Source: an uncultured Clostridia bacterium
GTDB lineage: Bacteria; Bacillota; Clostridia; TANB77; CAG-508
Length of the DNA stretch: 16,118 nt
Assembly: GCA_934154805.1 (NCBI GenBank)
Contig: CAKPGM010000022.1
Location: 1 to 16,118 of the forward strand
Reading direction: 5' to 3'
Below the pieces are notes generated by a model that was not told the DNA's origin, ran no database searches, and saw only the letters and a list, made by a program, of their open reading frames with translations. Made by a program: the position numbers and the translations under genes. Positions 1-7,296 of the stretch are shown here, piece by piece (the first letter of the stretch is position 1; each line of letters opens with the position of its first letter).

Positions 1-54
1 TATTGCTATTATCACTACTCTTTTGGCTTTTGTATATTCTTCTCCTCTTTGCAT
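1..54 (-). CDS. 5' end of an unidentified gene, probably a membrane protein (partial)
   Basis: An ATG at base 54 on the minus strand opens a frame that runs off the left edge after 18 codons. The peptide starts MQRGEEYTKAKRVV and goes into a hydrophobic stretch (VVIIAI), as in the cytosolic lead-in to a first membrane helix. A strong AAGGAGG lies upstream but ends about 21 bases before this ATG, which is too far for normal spacing. The frame stays open back to a TAA just before the AGGAGG (bases 83-85), without ATG, GTG or TTG. Either this ATG is used with poor spacing or a non-standard start is used. A consensus-like promoter upstream supports a real gene. The lead-in is reminiscent of cation diffusion facilitators, but this is far too little sequence to assign a family. 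Confidence 0.5.
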   Translation of the reverse strand, partial: MQRGEEYTKAKRVVIIAI

Positions 55-75
55 TTGCTTTGAATATAATCTCGA

Positions 76-83
76 CCTCCTTT
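76..83 (-). promoter_or_regulatory. Strong Shine-Dalgarno with odd spacing
   Basis: AAAGGAGG on the minus strand is nearly a full match to the 16S anti-Shine-Dalgarno. The nearest in-frame ATG (base 54) is about 21 bases downstream, so the true start codon of the edge gene is uncertain. Confidence 0.55.
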
Positions 84-174
84 AGATATTCTTAGTAAGT
101 AATATTACATTCTTTTTTGGGATTTTATTTCAGATCCAATTTTTTAGATTAAAATTTAAATTCGTATGAATCAA

Positions 175-188
175 TTGTTATATAACAA
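175..188. promoter_or_regulatory. Perfect 14-bp palindrome at the expected transcription start (possible operator)
   Basis: TTGTTATATAACAA is its own reverse complement with no mismatch. It begins five bases downstream of the -10 hexamer of the promoter at 193-221, so it covers the expected transcription start. This is a usual place for a repressor site. AT-rich palindromes arise easily by chance in such DNA, so the regulatory role is an inference from position. Confidence 0.45.
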
Positions 189-192
189 CCTT

Positions 193-221
193 ATTATAGC
201 GCCTAGATACTGATTTGTCCA
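193..221 (-). promoter_or_regulatory. Sigma-A promoter for the leftmost (edge) gene
   Basis: On the minus strand a -35 TGGACA (216-221) and a -10 TATAAT (193-198) are separated by exactly 17 bases; only one of twelve hexamer positions differs from consensus. It reads away from the ATPase gene toward the edge gene, with an expected start near base 186 and a leader of roughly 130 bases. Confidence 0.7.
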
Positions 222-275
222 GCAAAATCGCATTCCAATATTCGACATATTCTTAATTTTCAATTTTTTGTATTA

Positions 276-320
276 AAATTTTATCCTTGCTAAATTTTCT
301 TTCTAACAAGGATAAAATTT
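276..320 (-). terminator. Hairpin after the P-type ATPase gene (probable terminator)
   Basis: Two perfect 14-base arms (276-289 and 307-320) enclose a 17-base loop, starting 12 bases past the ATPase stop codon. The stem core is ATCCTTG/CAAGGAT, with AT-only base pairs beneath. The T-tract is weak: the right arm itself ends in TTT, then TAATA. It may therefore be an imperfect or bidirectional terminator, or a transcript-end stabiliser. Confidence 0.5.
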
Positions 321-332
321 AAATTTGTTTAT

Positions 333-2957
333 TTACACAGATCTCGCATATACTACTTTTCCAAATTTATATGCATTAAATTTCTTTTGTAACTCTACTA
401 TTACTACTGGTAAAATTGATATTATTGCTGTCATTAGCCATTGCACTGAATTTAGTGGGACTACATCAAATATTTGTGCAAGTGGACTTATTACAACAAC
501 CACCACTTGTAGCAAGGTTCCTAGAACAAACGCACCTACTAGATATCTATTTTCAAATAATCCTGTTTTAAATATGCTTTCTTCACCTTTTATGTTAAAG
601 CTGTGTACAAGTTCTAGTATTCCAAGTGATAAGAACGCCATTGTTCTCCCTACTTCTATCGAATACAAATTGTTTCCTATACTAAAAGCTACAAGTGTTA
701 ACATTCCTATCATTACACCTTCTGTTGTAATCTTTCCCCAAAGTCCATCTGCAAATAGACTTTTTCTTGGATTTCTCGGTAGTCTGTTCATTATATTGTT
801 TTCTGCTTTTTCTAACCCTAATGCTATTGCTGGAAGTGAGTCTGTTACTAAATTTACCCACAATAGCTGTATTGCTAATAATGGTGATTTTATTCCTAAT
901 AGTAAGCCAACAAATATTGCTACTATTTCTCCTATGTTTGTCGCTAGTAAGAAATGTACTGCTTTTTTTATGTTATCATATATATTTCTTCCTTGTTTTA
1001 CTGCTTCTACTATTGTCACAAAATTATCATCCGTTAAAACCATATCTGATGCGTTTTTTGCCACATCTGTTCCGCCTTTTCCCATTGCAATTCCTATATC
1101 TGCATTCTTTAATGCTGGTGCGTCATTTACTCCATCTCCTGTCATTGCAACAACTGCTCCTGTACTTTGAAATGCTTTTACAATTCTTACCTTGTGTTCT
1201 GGCGAAACTCTTGCAAATACACTATATCTCATTATATTTCTTTCTAATTCCTGTTGACTCATTTTCTCTAGTGTTTCTCCGTTTATGGCTAAATCTCCTT
1301 TTCTTAATATTCCTAATTCTTTTGCTATTGCCTTTGCTGTTTGTAGATGATCACCTGTTATCATTACTGTTTTTATTCCTGCTTTTCTGCAAGTTTTTAC
1401 TGCTTCTTTTACGCCTTCTCTTGGTGGATCTATCATTCCTATTAGTCCAACAAATGTTAGCTCATTTTCAATTGTTTCTGAATTAATTTCTATTGGCAAT
1501 TTCTCTACATCTTTATATGCTATTGCAATTACTCTTAATGCATCTTCTGCCATCATTTGATTCTGTTCTTGTAAGGCATCTCTTTTGCTAAATATCGGTT
1601 CTATTCTTCCACTTTGATAATACTGATTACATCTCTTTATTAATACATCAGGTGCTCCTTTTGTTATTATTCTATATTTTGAACCGATTTTGTGTATCGT
1701 TGTCATCATCTTTCTTTTTGAATCAAAGGATATTTCATTTATTCTTTGCATTTGGTCATATAAATCTCTTTTTCTTAAGTTAATCTCCACAGCTGCATTT
1801 GTTATTGCAACTTCTGTTGCCTCTCCAATTATCTCTTGTGATTCAATTGTGTCTGTACACATTGTTCCAAGTTCTAATATAAATCTTCTATCATCGTTTT
1901 TTACAAGTCCAACTGCATTTCTTATTTGAGTTACTGTCATTTTGTTTTGTGTTAATGTTCCAGTTTTATCTGAACATATTACACTACTGCATCCTAAAGT
2001 TTCAACTGCCGGCAATTTTCTTATTATACTGTTCTTCTTCGCCATTTTTGTAACACCTATCGATAACATTATTGTTACTATAGCTGGTAATCCTTCTGGA
2101 ATTGCTGCAACTGCTAATCCTACTGATGTCATAAACATTTCTGTAATAGGAATTTGCTTCCATATTCCTATTAAGAAAATCAATCCACATATTATCATAC
2201 AAGTTATTGCAAGCGTTTTTCCTACTTCTCCTAGTTTCTTTTGCAGTGGTGTTTCTGGCGATTCGTTTTCTATTATCATTCCTGCAATTTGACCAACTTT
2301 TGTATTCATTCCAGTTTCTACAACTACTGCTTCTGCGTGGCCATTTACTACTATTGTTGTTGCAAATGCCATATTTTTTAAATCGCCAATAGCTGTATTT
2401 GCATTTAATATAACATCTGCTTGTTTTGAAGTTGGCAGTGTTTCACCTGTTAAGCTCGACTCTTCTATTTGCAAATTGTATGAGTCTATAAGTCTACAGT
2501 CTGCCGGCACATAGTTTCCTGCTTCCAGCATTACAACATCTCCTGGTACTACTTGTGATGCTTCTATTTCTCGTATTTTTCCATTTCTTCTTACTTTTGC
2601 ATTTGGTGCTGACATTTTCTTTAGTGCTTCTAACGATTTTTCTGCTTTTTCTTCCTGTATTAATCCCATTATTGCATTAAATATTACTATTGCAATTATT
2701 ATAATTGAGTCTATGTAATCTCCACTTCCATTAGTTTTGGCAACTATCGCAGATATTATTGCTGCTATAATTAGTACTATAATCATAAAGTCATTAAATT
2801 GTTTGATAAATTTTATAAATAAACTTTCTTTCTTCTTTTCCTTTAGATTGTTTGCTCCATATTTTTCTAATCTTTTACTTGCCTCTTCTTCAGTTAATCC
2901 ACCTTTTCTCGCGTTTAGTTCATTAAATACTCTATTTAATTCTTTAGTGTACCACAT
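333..2957 (-). CDS. SERCA-like P-type calcium-transporting ATPase
   Basis: This P2-type cation pump of 874 residues uses ATP to move ions, most likely Ca2+, out of the cytosol. It has the N-terminal cation-ATPase domain, the actuator loop TGE (170-172), the phosphorylation motif DKTGTLT (Asp330), the nucleotide-binding KGAP segment (about 433-436) and the hinge GDGVND (607-612). Membrane-site residues match those of animal SERCA: PEGL in M4 (Glu288), NIGE in M5 (Asn674, Glu677), NLVTD in M6 (Asn702, Thr705, Asp706) and a Glu in M8 (782). The start was set at base 2957 because GGGAGG lies just before this ATG; an in-frame ATG at 2999 would add 14 residues with no SERCA counterpart and sits inside a hairpin. 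It lies 72 bases after smc. The family is certain; Ca2+ specificity is inferred from the site residues. Confidence 0.93.
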   Translation of the reverse strand: MWYTKELNRVFNELNARKGGLTEEEASKRLEKYGANNLKEKKKESLFIKFIKQFNDFMIIVLIIAAIISAIVAKTNGSGDYIDSIIIIAIVIFNAIMGLIQEEKAEKSLEALKKMSAPNAKVRRNGKIREIEASQVVPGDVVMLEAGNYVPADCRLIDSYNLQIEESSLTGETLPTSKQADVILNANTAIGDLKNMAFATTIVVNGHAEAVVVETGMNTKVGQIAGMIIENESPETPLQKKLGEVGKTLAITCMIICGLIFLIGIWKQIPITEMFMTSVGLAVAAIPEGLPAIVTIMLSIGVTKMAKKNSIIRKLPAVETLGCSSVICSDKTGTLTQNKMTVTQIRNAVGLVKNDDRRFILELGTMCTDTIESQEIIGEATEVAITNAAVEINLRKRDLYDQMQRINEISFDSKRKMMTTIHKIGSKYRIITKGAPDVLIKRCNQYYQSGRIEPIFSKRDALQEQNQMMAEDALRVIAIAYKDVEKLPIEINSETIENELTFVGLIGMIDPPREGVKEAVKTCRKAGIKTVMITGDHLQTAKAIAKELGILRKGDLAINGETLEKMSQQELERNIMRYSVFARVSPEHKVRIVKAFQSTGAVVAMTGDGVNDAPALKNADIGIAMGKGGTDVAKNASDMVLTDDNFVTIVEAVKQGRNIYDNIKKAVHFLLATNIGEIVAIFVGLLLGIKSPLLAIQLLWVNLVTDSLPAIALGLEKAENNIMNRLPRNPRKSLFADGLWGKITTEGVMIGMLTLVAFSIGNNLYSIEVGRTMAFLSLGILELVHSFNIKGEESIFKTGLFENRYLVGAFVLGTLLQVVVVVISPLAQIFDVVPLNSVQWLMTAIISILPVVIVELQKKFNAYKFGKVVYARSV

Positions 2958-2971
2958 AAATTTTTCCTCCC

Positions 2972-3004
2972 AAAAATAAAATACTATGTTTTTATACATA
3001 GTAT
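2972..3004 (-). terminator. Terminator-like hairpin between smc and the ATPase ribosome binding site
   Basis: Read on the minus strand, ATACTATG and CATAGTAT form a perfect 8-bp stem (2981-2988 with 2997-3004) around an 8-base loop, followed by TTTATTTTT. This looks like an intrinsic terminator after smc, although the stem is AT-rich and weak. The T-tract runs directly into GGGAGG, the ATPase ribosome binding site. No good promoter was seen between hairpin and gene, so ATPase expression may rely on readthrough. Confidence 0.55.
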
Positions 3005-3029
3005 TCTACTTGTCCTATTATTAGAACTC

Positions 3030-6000
3030 TTATTTTAATTTCATTGAAAGTAATTTGCTTATTCCCTTTTCTTCCATTGTTACACCATAAACAGTGTCTG
3101 CAATTTCCATTGTTCCCTTTCTATGTGTTATAACTAAGAATTGTGTATCTTTACTAAATTTCTTTAGATACATAGCATATCTTCCAACATTTACGTCATC
3201 TAATGCTGCTTCGATTTCGTCTAATATACAGAATGGAGCAGGGTTTATTTTTAATATTGCAAATAATATCGCTATTGCTGTTAATGCTTTTTCTCCTCCT
3301 GATAGAAGCATCATATTTTGAAGTTTCTTTCCTGGTGGTTGTACCCTTATGTCTATTCCACACTCTAATATATCCGCTTCATTTTCTAGTATTAGCTCGG
3401 CCTTTCCTCCTCCAAACAATTCACAAAATACTTCGTTGAAGTTTTTGTTTATTTCTTTGAATTTTTCGGCAAATTGTTTTTGCATTGTGTTTATCATTTC
3501 TGATATTACATTTCTTAGTTTTGTTATAGATTCTTCTAAGTCAAATCTTTGTTCATTCATAAAGTCGTATCTTTCTTGCATTTTTTTATAAGCTTCTATT
3601 GAATCTATGTTTATGCTTCCTAAGTCTGCAATTTCTTTTCTTAATTCATTAGTCTTTTTCTGAGCTAATTGTACATTGTCAGGTTTTTTATATTCAGTTG
3701 CATTATTTGGTGTAATTTCATATTCATTCCATAGTTTGTTAATTAGTTCTTCTAAATCTTGTTCTTGTTTTTGCTTGTTTGTTCCAATTTTTACAATTTG
3801 TGCTTTTAATGAATTTATTACCTCATATTGCTCTTCTATTCTTGCTTCTGCCTTTTCTAATTTAGCATTTGCCTCTGTTTTTTCTTGTTTCAAGTTTTCT
3901 ATTTTTTCTGAGCTATTTGATACTTCTGCCTTTATTTTTTCTATTTCTTTACCAAAGTTTTCTATATCTTCTTCTAGTTTTTCAGTATCTTGTTTTTTAT
4001 ATTCAATTTCCTGCAATTTTGTATCAATACTTGTGTTTGCATTTTTAATGTCAGCATCAATTCTTTCTAACATTTCATTAATTGAAGCATCACTTTCATC
4101 AAATGATGATACGGATATTTTTAAGTCTGTTATGTCTGTATTTAAGTTGTCTATATATGTCTGGTCATCTTTATTAAGCTCTGCAAATTTAGATATTTCT
4201 TGATTTAGTTCTGCTATTTCTTTATCTAAGTTTTCAATTACTTGCTTTGTTCCCTCTTTAGAAGTTTGAATATTAGCTTTTTCTGTTTCTATATCATCTA
4301 ATTGTTTCTTTAATTTTGTAACTTTTTCTTCTAATTTCACAATTTGAGCCTCTATCATTTCTAGCTCTTGATGTCTTGTTGCATATGTTATTTCTATTTC
4401 TTGTAACTCTTTTTCTAGCTTTGCAGATTCTTCTATTGTATCTGTTATGCTTGCTGAAAATTCTTCTTTTTCTTTTGTTATTTTTTCTATCTGTTTATTT
4501 ATTTCTTCTAGTTTTGCTTTTATTTCTTCTATTTCTCTGCTTCTTCCTAGAATATTTACAGTTTTTTGTGCAACAGAACCACCGCTAATTGCTCCTGATG
4601 GATTTATTACATCTCCTTCCAATGTTACTATTCTAAATGAATAATCATTTGCTTTTGCAAGAGATATTGCATTATCCATCTTCTCTACTATTATAGTTCT
4701 TCCTAACAGACTTAATATTATGTCTTGATATTTTTTGTTATAGCTTATTAAGTCTGATGCTACTCCAACAACTCCATCCACTTTTTTAAATTTTTCTAAT
4801 TTTTTGCCTTTTACAGAAGTTATTGGTAAGAAACTTGCTCTACCTAAATTGTTGTTTCTTAGGTATTCTATTAGCTTCTTAGCATCATTTTCATTCTCTG
4901 TAACAATGTTTTGCATTGCTTGTCCCAAGCACATTTCTATTGCTGTTTCGTACTTCTTATCTACTGAAATTAAACTTGCTAAAACTCCTTCTACACCTTT
5001 ATTTAAGCTAGCGTCTTTTTCGCAAGCTAATAGCAAGGATTTGACACTTTTTATATATCCATCTTTATCTTTTTCTGTTTCTTGCAAGAATTTGCATCTT
5101 GATTCTTTCATTCTGTATTCTGCTGTTAAATTGTTAATCTTGTTATCATATTCTTTAATTGCATTTATTGCTTTTTCTTTTTTATCTTTTATTTCTTCTA
5201 GTTTCTTTATAGCTTTATTTCTAGTGTTATCAATTTCTAAGAAGTTTTTTGCTATATCCTGTTTCTTTATTCTGTTTGAATCTAGTTCTGACACTGTAAT
5301 TTGCAATTCTTGTTTTACATTTTTCTTTGTCTTTTCTAAGTTTTCGAAGTTTACATCATATGTATTAATTTCAGATAATCTTTCATATCTTGCATCTGTA
5401 TCTAATTCTACTTTCTTCTTTTTATCTTCTATTTCTAATTCTTTTGTAGATAACTTTTCTGACAACTTTGCAAGCTCTTCTTCTTTTTCTTTTAATTCAT
5501 TTTCAAATTTTTCTTTGTTTTTAGAAAGATTTTCTCTCTTTGATAATTTGTTTTCTTTCTCTTCGTTGAACTCTTGAATTCTTACTTTTAGCTCTTCTAT
5601 TTCTTTTTGCAATCTTTCTATATTTGTAGAATTATTTGATATTCTTTCTTTCGATATACCTATTTGAGAATTAATTTGCTCTATCTTTGTTTTACTCTCA
5701 AATCCTATGTTTTGCATATCTTCAATAGCTTGTGTTAATTCATCTATTTTGTTTTTTAACTCTTCTTTTTGAGATTGTCCTTCTTCTAACTTTGTATTTT
5801 CTGCTAATTCTTGGTCTTCTAATGTTTTTAAATCTTCTGCAACTTTACTGATTTTTTCTTTATATTCATTTATTTTAAATACAAATAATCCAATTTCTAT
5901 GTCTTTTAATTCTTCTCTTAAACTTAAAAACTTTTTAGCTTTTTCTGATTGCATTTTTAACGGATCTAATTGTCCTTCTATCTCTGCTAGTATGTCATTT

Positions 6001-6572
6001 ATACGAAGTAAGTTTAGTTTAGTCTGTTCTAGCTTTTTCTCAGATTCCATTTTTCTTGTTCTATATTTTACAATTCCGGCAGCTTCTTCAAAGATATGTC
6101 TTCTGTCTTCTGATTTATTGCTTAATATCTCGTCGATTTTTCCTTGTCCTATTATAGAATAGCCATCTTTTCCTATTCCAGTATCCATAAATAGCTCTAG
6201 TATATCTTTTAATCTGCAAGGTACTTTGTTTATAAAGTATCCTGTTTCGCCACTTCTGTATATTTTTCTTGTTACTGTAACTTCATTATACTCTATTGGC
6301 AATTTTCCGTCAGAGTTGTCTATAATTATTGAAGCCTCTGCAAATCCTAATGATTTTCTGTTTTGAGTTCCTGCAAATATTATATCTTCAGCTTTTGAGC
6401 CTCTTAGAGATTTCATACTTTGTTCTCCTAAAACCCATCTTATACTATCAGATATATTACTCTTTCCAGAACCATTTGGTCCAATTACAGATGTTATTCC
6501 TGGTTTGAATTCTAATACTGTTTTATCTGCAAAGGATTTAAATCCTTGTAATTCTAGTCTTTTTAAATACAT
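3030..6572 (-). CDS. smc: Chromosome segregation protein SMC
   Basis: SMC is the ATPase that, with ScpA and ScpB, loads on DNA near the origin and compacts and separates sister chromosomes. The 1180 residues show the complete layout: an N-terminal head with Walker A GPNGSGKS (31-38) and Q-loop IIGQGKIDE (Gln143), a long Glu/Lys-rich coiled coil, a hinge around 525-670 including GAISGGS (660-666), the returning coiled coil, and a C-terminal head with signature LLSGGEKAL (from 1089) and Walker B FCILDEIEAALDD (Asp1118, Glu1119). Length is normal for the family. The start, MYLKRLELQGFKSF, is the canonical SMC N-terminus and follows AAAGGGG. It lies 15 bases after the nucleosidase-like gene and is probably co-transcribed with it. 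The usual partners rnc and ftsY are not adjacent here. Confidence 0.98.
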   Translation of the reverse strand: MYLKRLELQGFKSFADKTVLEFKPGITSVIGPNGSGKSNISDSIRWVLGEQSMKSLRGSKAEDIIFAGTQNRKSLGFAEASIIIDNSDGKLPIEYNEVTVTRKIYRSGETGYFINKVPCRLKDILELFMDTGIGKDGYSIIGQGKIDEILSNKSEDRRHIFEEAAGIVKYRTRKMESEKKLEQTKLNLLRINDILAEIEGQLDPLKMQSEKAKKFLSLREELKDIEIGLFVFKINEYKEKISKVAEDLKTLEDQELAENTKLEEGQSQKEELKNKIDELTQAIEDMQNIGFESKTKIEQINSQIGISKERISNNSTNIERLQKEIEELKVRIQEFNEEKENKLSKRENLSKNKEKFENELKEKEEELAKLSEKLSTKELEIEDKKKKVELDTDARYERLSEINTYDVNFENLEKTKKNVKQELQITVSELDSNRIKKQDIAKNFLEIDNTRNKAIKKLEEIKDKKEKAINAIKEYDNKINNLTAEYRMKESRCKFLQETEKDKDGYIKSVKSLLLACEKDASLNKGVEGVLASLISVDKKYETAIEMCLGQAMQNIVTENENDAKKLIEYLRNNNLGRASFLPITSVKGKKLEKFKKVDGVVGVASDLISYNKKYQDIILSLLGRTIIVEKMDNAISLAKANDYSFRIVTLEGDVINPSGAISGGSVAQKTVNILGRSREIEEIKAKLEEINKQIEKITKEKEEFSASITDTIEESAKLEKELQEIEITYATRHQELEMIEAQIVKLEEKVTKLKKQLDDIETEKANIQTSKEGTKQVIENLDKEIAELNQEISKFAELNKDDQTYIDNLNTDITDLKISVSSFDESDASINEMLERIDADIKNANTSIDTKLQEIEYKKQDTEKLEEDIENFGKEIEKIKAEVSNSSEKIENLKQEKTEANAKLEKAEARIEEQYEVINSLKAQIVKIGTNKQKQEQDLEELINKLWNEYEITPNNATEYKKPDNVQLAQKKTNELRKEIADLGSINIDSIEAYKKMQERYDFMNEQRFDLEESITKLRNVISEMINTMQKQFAEKFKEINKNFNEVFCELFGGGKAELILENEADILECGIDIRVQPPGKKLQNMMLLSGGEKALTAIAILFAILKINPAPFCILDEIEAALDDVNVGRYAMYLKKFSKDTQFLVITHRKGTMEIADTVYGVTMEEKGISKLLSMKLK

Positions 6573-6587
6573 TTCTTTCCCCTTTGA

Positions 6588-7190
6588 TTACATTATAATT
6601 TCTTTTAAGTAACTTAGCCCACTTGTTAGTTCCATTACATCTTCCATTTTTATATTTTCGTAATAATTTTCTAAGCTTAAATTATCGCTTACTTTTTTTA
6701 ATGATATTAATTCAATATCATATTTGCAACATATCATATATATAGAATGTAACTCCATATCAAATACTACATCTTCTTTTATATCTGTGCTTGTTACAAA
6801 ACATTCTGCACTATAACAAGGCAATGCTTTTATATTTGCATTATCAAGTGTTGATATTTTCTCTCTATCATAACCTATAATTGTATATCTTTCTTCTCCT
6901 GGTATATTCCATTCATAGTTATATGATTTATTTACATTTACCCATTGGCCTATTTTCGAATTTGTTGAGCCAACATATCCCATATTAATTATTATATCCG
7001 GTTTATTTTCTTTATTGTTTTCAAGATAACTTACTAAACCTATTGCAGTTTGCTGTTTTCCAACTCCTGTTATTATTAATGCTATATTATCTCTTGAATA
7101 TTGATTTTCTGTTATTTTTGTTAATTTCAGCTCTTCTGCTATTTTTGTAGCTTCTTTTTGCATTGCTATTACAAACAATATTTTTTTCAT
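6588..7190 (-). CDS. MTA/SAH nucleosidase-like protein (nucleoside phosphorylase superfamily)
   Basis: This 200-residue protein has the PNP/UDP phosphorylase fold and most resembles 5'-methylthioadenosine/S-adenosylhomocysteine nucleosidase, which splits adenine from SAM by-products. Positions equivalent to the E. coli catalytic residues appear kept: Glu13 in AMQKE (Glu12), Met145-Glu146 in FDMEL (Met173-Glu174) and Asp169 in KKVSDN (Asp197). TGVGK (41-45) and NMGYVGS (69-75) match the phosphate/ribose loops. It is shorter than the usual ~230 residues, and the usual Arg-x-[IV]-SD reads Lys-Lys-Val-Ser-Asp, so substrate may differ. GGAAG precedes the ATG. It has its own predicted promoter and lies 15 bases upstream of smc. 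Fold confident, exact substrate not. Confidence 0.8.
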   Translation of the reverse strand: MKKILFVIAMQKEATKIAEELKLTKITENQYSRDNIALIITGVGKQQTAIGLVSYLENNKENKPDIIINMGYVGSTNSKIGQWVNVNKSYNYEWNIPGEERYTIIGYDREKISTLDNANIKALPCYSAECFVTSTDIKEDVVFDMELHSIYMICCKYDIELISLKKVSDNLSLENYYENIKMEDVMELTSGLSYLKEIIM

Positions 7191-7226
7191 TTCTATTCTT
7201 CCTTATTTATTTTATTCATATGTGCA

Positions 7227-7256
7227 ATTATATAATAAAAAGGCACAAAAAATCAA
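7227..7256 (-). promoter_or_regulatory. Promoter for the nucleosidase-like gene and smc
   Basis: Minus-strand -35 TTGATT (7251-7256) and -10 TATAAT (7227-7232) are 18 bases apart. The -35 lies inside the right arm of the terminator of the preceding unit, so the two signals overlap. The expected start near 7220 gives a leader of about 30 bases. Confidence 0.5.
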
Positions 7257-7286
7257 CTGTACTTTTGATTTTAGTACAGTTGATTT
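7244..7286 (-). terminator. Intrinsic terminator of the coiled-coil cassette
   Basis: Perfect 13-base arms (7250-7262 and 7274-7286; minus strand AAATCAACTGTAC / GTACAGTTGATTT) enclose an 11-base loop. They are followed by a T-run ending TTTTTTGTGCC and start 10 bases after the stop codon of the 398-residue gene. A strong, textbook terminator. Confidence 0.85.
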
Positions 7287-7296
7287 GAAATTTATT

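Larger units (their letters stand above)
55..332. other. Non-coding region between the ATPase and the edge gene
   Basis: This stretch holds, in minus-strand order, the post-ATPase hairpin, the near-consensus promoter, the 14-bp palindrome, a ~100-base AT-rich leader and the strong ribosome binding site. I see no credible open frame. The leader contains only a weak hairpin (TTGGAT...ATCCCAA around 117-140) and nothing recognisable as a known riboswitch. Confidence 0.6.

Noticed and set aside
325..1486. Long open frames on the plus strand opposite the ATPase gene
   Set aside because: They encode Leu/Phe- or Ser/Thr-rich low-complexity peptides, have no ribosome binding sites, and lie fully antisense to a gene with clear motifs.
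2958..2999. Upstream ATG for the ATPase (14 extra residues)
   Set aside because: The ATG lies in the hairpin and has no ribosome binding site, whereas the ATG at 2957 directly follows GGGAGG and matches the usual N-terminus of the family.
3676..5577. Plus-strand Ser/Phe-rich open frames opposite smc
   Set aside because: They mirror the Lys/Glu-rich coiled coil of SMC (GAA/AAA read backwards as TTC/TTT), so they are shadows rather than genes.
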